Source of the DNA: an uncultured Desulfovibrio sp.
GTDB taxonomy: Bacteria > Desulfobacterota > Desulfovibrionia > Desulfovibrionales > Desulfovibrionaceae
Assembly: GCA_947177085.1 (NCBI GenBank)
Contig: CAMWTD010000069.1
Coordinates: forward strand, 1-9,346
Length of the DNA: 9,346 nt
Reading direction: 5' to 3'
In this document: positions 7,296 through 9,346 of the stretch, in pieces
How the letters are laid out: each line of letters begins with the position of its first letter
Numbering within the stretch: the stretch's first letter is position 1
Position numbers and translations under genes: made by a program
The notes under the pieces: model-generated
What the model saw: the letters and a program-made list of their open reading frames with translations, nothing else
Database searches by the model: none
Told to the model about the DNA's origin: nothing

Positions 7296-7889
7296 CTAGA
7301 ACGAGCTCACGCGGTGCACGGCCTCGAAGATGTCGCGGTGCTGGACGCTGACGCGCAAATTGAGGTTGCCCGCCTCAAGCGCAAGCTCGCGGCGCAGGCG
7401 TCCCAAATCCACCGTGTCCGGAACCATGACCTCGAAAACGAAGAGCGCCTTGCCCTCCCCGCCCTCGCCGAGGATGGCCTTGAGGTTCTCGATATTGACG
7501 CCGTGGCGGCCGAAAACCCGGCTCATCCCCCCGATGAGACCCGGCCGGTCCGGGCCGTCCACGGTAACAACGAAGGGCTCGCAATTGAGGCCGGCCCCCC
7601 ATTGCTCGGCAATGGCCGGGCGCACAAGGACGGAAAGGTCCACCCCGGCGCGCTCGAGGCCCTCCTCAAGGCGCAGGCGCAGGCAGTCGGCCCCGCAGGC
7701 GTCCTTGTCCACGGAAGCGTCGGGCTGCTCCTTGGGGGCGCTCACCACAAAGATGGCCGCAAAGGCCCCGGAGAGCATGGTCTGGGCCATGGCCTCGATG
7801 TTGCAGCCCATGTCGCCGAAGAGCCGGCTCACCGCCGCCACCACGCCGGGGCAATCCCGCCCGAGAAAGGACGCTGTGTATTTTTCCAT
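7296..7889 (-). CDS. Tandem ACT-domain protein (GcvR-like architecture)
   Basis: A 197-residue cytosolic protein made of two ACT domains, about residues 4-90 and 106-190. ACT domains bind small ligands, often amino acids, and usually act as regulatory parts. The first opens with TASFLGRDCPGVVAAVSRLF and the second has the classic DRPGLIGGMSRVFGRHGVNI (114-133), where the Gly of PGL/PGV sits at the usual ligand loop. No catalytic or DNA-binding domain is present. The two-domain layout resembles GcvR, but I do not claim that function. I chose the ATG at 7889 because a GAGG lies 8 bases upstream and the ACT fold starts at once; the open frame extends to 8162 but would overlap the upstream gene. 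That GAGG overlaps the TGA stop of the upstream gene (10-base gap), so the two are probably translationally coupled. The partner UPF0210 gene follows. Confidence 0.92.
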   Translation of the reverse strand: MEKYTASFLGRDCPGVVAAVSRLFGDMGCNIEAMAQTMLSGAFAAIFVVSAPKEQPDASVDKDACGADCLRLRLEEGLERAGVDLSVLVRPAIAEQWGAGLNCEPFVVTVDGPDRPGLIGGMSRVFGRHGVNIENLKAILGEGGEGKALFVFEVMVPDTVDLGRLRRELALEAGNLNLRVSVQHRDIFEAVHRVSSF

Positions 7890-7899
7890 CCCGCTTACC

Positions 7900-8514
7900 T
7901 CATGCCCTGGGAGTTGGGGAAGACGCCGCGCTCCCCCGGGGGCCGCCCTTATCCGGAAACACCGGCTCCGGGCGGCAGCGGCAGCGGGCCCGCGCGCCGG
8001 CATGGCCGCCGATGGGCTCCCGCTCCCACTGAAAGACGTGGCCGTCATTGTTGGCGCAGCGCTCGCAGGTGGCCTCGTCTTGCACCGCGCGCCAGACATA
8101 GGAGGCGCTGCCCCTGGCCAGCGCCGCTTCGCGCGCGGCGGCAAAGGAAGCCCGCGCGGCATCCGCGTCCGGCTCGCCCGCAGAGCAGGTGAGGCCGGCC
8201 GGCATCTTGCGCCGGCACTGCGGGCACTTCTCTTCCTTCAGGCCGAGCCTGCGCCCGCAGAAGGGGCAGTTGCGCGTATAATACGGCAGCGGCTGCGGCG
8301 GGGCGTCGGCGGGGCGCTCCTTGCGCGGCCGCTCGGCGAGGCCGCGCCGGAGCATCAGCAGCCCCAGGGCGAGAATGACGAGCCCGAGAAAGCCCACGGC
8401 CGCGGCATGGGCGAGATCCAGCGTAAGCGCGTCGGCAAAGAAGCCGGCGCCGGCGAGCAGGCCACCCGCGACGACAAAAAGCCCGGCGGCCACGATGCGG
8501 GAACGGTAACGCAT
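7900..8514 (-). CDS. Two-helix membrane protein with zinc ribbon and phage Mu F-like C-terminal domain
   Basis: A 204-residue protein of unknown function. Residues about 6-28 and 35-56 are two membrane helices in a short hairpin. A classic zinc ribbon follows (CPFC at 83-86 and CPQC at 97-100), then an Ala-rich helix (about 118-136), then a compact segment WRAVQDEATCERCANNDGHV (141-160) continuing to GGHAGARARCRCRPEP (169-184). The C-x2-C-x5-H...GH...C-x-C pattern (Cys150, Cys153, His159, His171, Cys178, Cys180) closely resembles the tail of phage Mu F/SPP1 gp7-type minor head proteins. There is no other phage gene here. I chose the ATG at 8514 because AAGGAGG lies just before it (3-base spacing, short); an in-frame ATG at 8547 lacks a ribosome site and would add 11 basic residues. 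It is first in the operon with the ACT and UPF0210 genes. The topology puts both metal sites on the same side of the membrane, probably the cytosol. Confidence 0.8.
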   Translation of the reverse strand: MRYRSRIVAAGLFVVAGGLLAGAGFFADALTLDLAHAAAVGFLGLVILALGLLMLRRGLAERPRKERPADAPPQPLPYYTRNCPFCGRRLGLKEEKCPQCRRKMPAGLTCSAGEPDADAARASFAAAREAALARGSASYVWRAVQDEATCERCANNDGHVFQWEREPIGGHAGARARCRCRPEPVFPDKGGPRGSAASSPTPRA

Positions 8515-8830
8515 GCGCCTCCTTCTCGTGGGCGCACTTTCCGCCATGCGCCCGCAAAAGTCAATGCGCGGGGGCCGCGGCGACTATGGGGGTGGAAGTG
8601 AAACGCGGTATCGGCCCCCCGGCCCCGGGCCGCGCTTCCGGGCTCGAACCTCATGCGCCTTCCCGCCGGCAATGCGCTCGCGGGATTTTCCGCGTCGCAC
8701 ATGGCCGGCGCGTCACTTCCGCCCCGGACCCAACACCACCGCTTCGAAGGGCAATGCCATCCTGGCGTCCCCGCACTCCGCCATTGCGGGCCGGCACGGG
8801 AGTACGCGAAGACATACGGGGCCTGGGAAA
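8515..8830. other. GC-rich intergenic region without a recognisable gene
   Basis: Open frames cross this stretch on both strands, but none has a ribosome site together with a recognisable or membrane-type protein, and they are as expected for GC-rich DNA. The first bases hold the AAGGAGG ribosome site (minus strand, 8518-8524) of the zinc-ribbon membrane protein gene. A GCAATG/CATTGC inverted repeat (8751-8756 and 8782-8787) has a 25-base loop and looks weak. The leader and promoter of the minus-strand operon should be somewhere here, but I cannot place them. Confidence 0.5.
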
Positions 8831-8844
8831 AGAATCCAAAAAAA

Positions 8845-8872
8845 TTGACAAGTGTAAAAATAAATATAGCTT
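8845..8872 (+). promoter_or_regulatory. Candidate promoter with a perfect -35 box, for the RNA leader and small membrane gene
   Basis: TTGACA (8845-8850) is a perfect sigma-70 -35 box in an abruptly AT-rich stretch (8831-8880). The best spaced -10 is TAGCTT (8867-8872, 16-base spacer, three of six); TATAGC at 8865-8870 matches better but with a 14-base spacer. Transcription would start near 8879, which coincides with the outer helix of the predicted RNA. The -35 is convincing; the -10 is weak, so activation by a regulator is possible. Confidence 0.45.
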
Positions 8873-8879
8873 CTCTTAA

Positions 8880-9065
8880 GTAGGCCTGTGGATCCCCCCG
8901 CTCCTCATCCGGGCTACGGACAGCGGCGGCACAACTGGATTTTTCCCTAATCGTCCGTGGTCGTCCCACTCCACAGGCGCGCGGGTTGGCTGATGAGGAC
9001 GCGCGCGCCATAACGAATGCCGTGACCCTCTTGGCGGCATGAGGCTGCGGGATATCCGGCCTTAC
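8880..9065 (+). ncRNA. Putative structured RNA or 5' leader with several helices and a possible pseudoknot
   Basis: The segment between the TTGACA promoter and the small membrane gene contains many complementary pairs. The outer helix is 8880-8886 with 9058-9065 (one bulged base). P1 is 9 perfect pairs, 8884-8892 with 8970-8978. P2 is 10 pairs including two G-U, 8912-8921 with 8953-8962. P3 is 8 perfect pairs, 8976-8983 with 9002-9009. P4 is 6 perfect pairs, 9017-9022 with 9035-9040. In addition TCCTCATC (8902-8909), unpaired inside P1, exactly complements GATGAGGA (8992-8999) in the loop of P3, a possible pseudoknot. The outer helix and P1 compete for 8884-8886, and P1 and P3 for 8976-8978, so a switch is possible. 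I do not recognise a known riboswitch, 6S, tmRNA, RNase P or SRP RNA. The high GC content makes some helices likely by chance. Confidence 0.4.
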
Positions 9066-9079
9066 GCAAGAAACACTTC

Positions 9080-9085
9080 AAGGAG
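9080..9085 (+). promoter_or_regulatory. Strong ribosome binding site (AAGGAG)
   Basis: AAGGAG is followed by an 8-base spacer and ATG at 9094. This site decides the frame in favour of the membrane-protein reading and against the overlapping 65-codon frame starting at 9116, which has no such site. Confidence 0.75.
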
Positions 9086-9093
9086 AGCGCCAG

Positions 9094-9346
9094 ATGGACG
9101 TGGTTTTTTGGATTTATGCGATACTCTTTTGTATTTTCTCCGTGCTTATCATGGGATACGCCTGCATTTTGCTGGGAAACTATTGCTACACAGAAGGTTG
9201 GCCAGCCTATAGGAGACTCTATTTTATTTATAGAGGATTATTTATTTTGTGTAACAAACTCTCTCGCCTTAAGAAGGGCCAAAAAAACTGCCATCGCCCT
9301 TCAGTTGCTTTAAATAAAAAAGAATCTATAAAAAACGAATATTGGC
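9094..9346 (+). CDS. Small membrane protein, unknown function, open at the right edge
   Basis: Reading from the ATG at 9094 gives 84 residues with no stop before the window ends. Residues about 3-28 (VVFWIYAILFCIFSVLIMGY and on) form one strong membrane helix. A shorter hydrophobic stretch (about 43-54, LYFIYRGLFILC) follows an aromatic/basic segment (EGWPAYRR). The tail from about 56 is Lys/Asn-rich and probably cytosolic. It is not a signal peptide in appearance, as no cleavage-type small-residue motif follows. The DNA is clearly AT-rich with Lys and Ile codons unlike the GC-rich genes to the left, suggesting horizontal origin. The potential structured RNA immediately upstream may be its leader. 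I do not recognise the family. Its full length, and whether a larger domain follows, cannot be seen. Confidence 0.65.
   Translation, partial: MDVVFWIYAILFCIFSVLIMGYACILLGNYCYTEGWPAYRRLYFIYRGLFILCNKLSRLKKGQKNCHRPSVALNKKESIKNEYW

Noticed and set aside
8640..8662. GGCTCGAACC, resembling a tRNA T-loop
   Set aside because: The flanking bases do not pair as a T-stem on either strand, and no anticodon arm or acceptor stem is found nearby.
8355..9011. 218-codon minus-strand frame crossing the zinc-ribbon gene start, the spacer and the structured RNA
   Set aside because: No ribosome site, no recognisable domain, and its low-complexity composition changes with the underlying DNA. It conflicts with the better supported gene ending at 8514.
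8990..9040. Hammerhead ribozyme-like core: CTGATGAG (8990-8997), CGAA (9014-9017) and a following 6-bp hairpin
   Set aside because: The segment between the two core pieces does not form stem II beyond one G-C pair, stem I cannot be paired, and the expected cleavage position reads CAT rather than NUH. The resemblance is probably chance.
9116..9313. 65-codon frame overlapping the small membrane protein gene
   Set aside because: It lacks a ribosome site, while the overlapping frame from 9094 has AAGGAG at good spacing and a clear membrane helix.
8875..9346. Retron (structured RNA with outer a1/a2-like helix followed by a small membrane effector gene)
   Set aside because: No reverse transcriptase is visible, no long msd-type hairpin is present and the branching-G context is not convincing. 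Only the sequence beyond the right edge could revive this idea.

Overview
The window reads as a chromosomal segment of a GC-rich, probably anaerobic Gram-negative bacterium. The gene content and composition would fit a Desulfovibrionaceae-like deltaproteobacterium. That placement is an inference from style: there is no rRNA or marker gene to confirm it. Two visibly AT-richer pieces, one at each edge (about 1-1790 and 8831-9346), flank a very GC-rich core (about 1800-8830). They look like acquired material beside ordinary chromosome.

Layout. (1) Positions 1-1397, minus strand: a type II restriction-modification operon. A PD-(D/E)XK-like endonuclease is followed, with an ATGA stop/start overlap, by a C5-cytosine methyltransferase that runs off the left edge. 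(2) 1398-1759: an AT-rich spacer with several dyads and a candidate promoter for the restriction operon. (3) 1760-4504, minus strand: uvrC (excision repair) followed 9 bases later by a beta-class amino-methyltransferase. (4) 4505-4619: a short divergent promoter region. (5) 4620-5849, plus strand: an MFS transporter. (6) 5879-8514, minus strand: a tight three-gene operon. Its first gene encodes a two-helix membrane protein with a zinc ribbon and a C-terminal domain resembling the phage Mu F minor-head protein tail. It is followed by a tandem-ACT protein and a UPF0210/PFL-like protein. (7) 8515-8830: GC-rich sequence with no gene seen. (8) 8831-9346, plus strand: an AT-rich promoter-like stretch, a roughly 190-base segment that can fold into several helices plus a possible pseudoknot, then a strong ribosome binding site and a small membrane protein open at the right edge.

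How the genes work together. The restriction enzyme and C5 methyltransferase form one defence unit. UvrC and the second methyltransferase probably share a transcript, but no functional link is shown. The ACT and UPF0210 proteins are a recurrent pair of unknown function, probably linked to sensing a small ligand. The features most worth following up are the structured RNA leader with its small membrane protein, and the membrane protein carrying the phage-head-like cysteine domain. Neither is proven to be a new system from this window alone.
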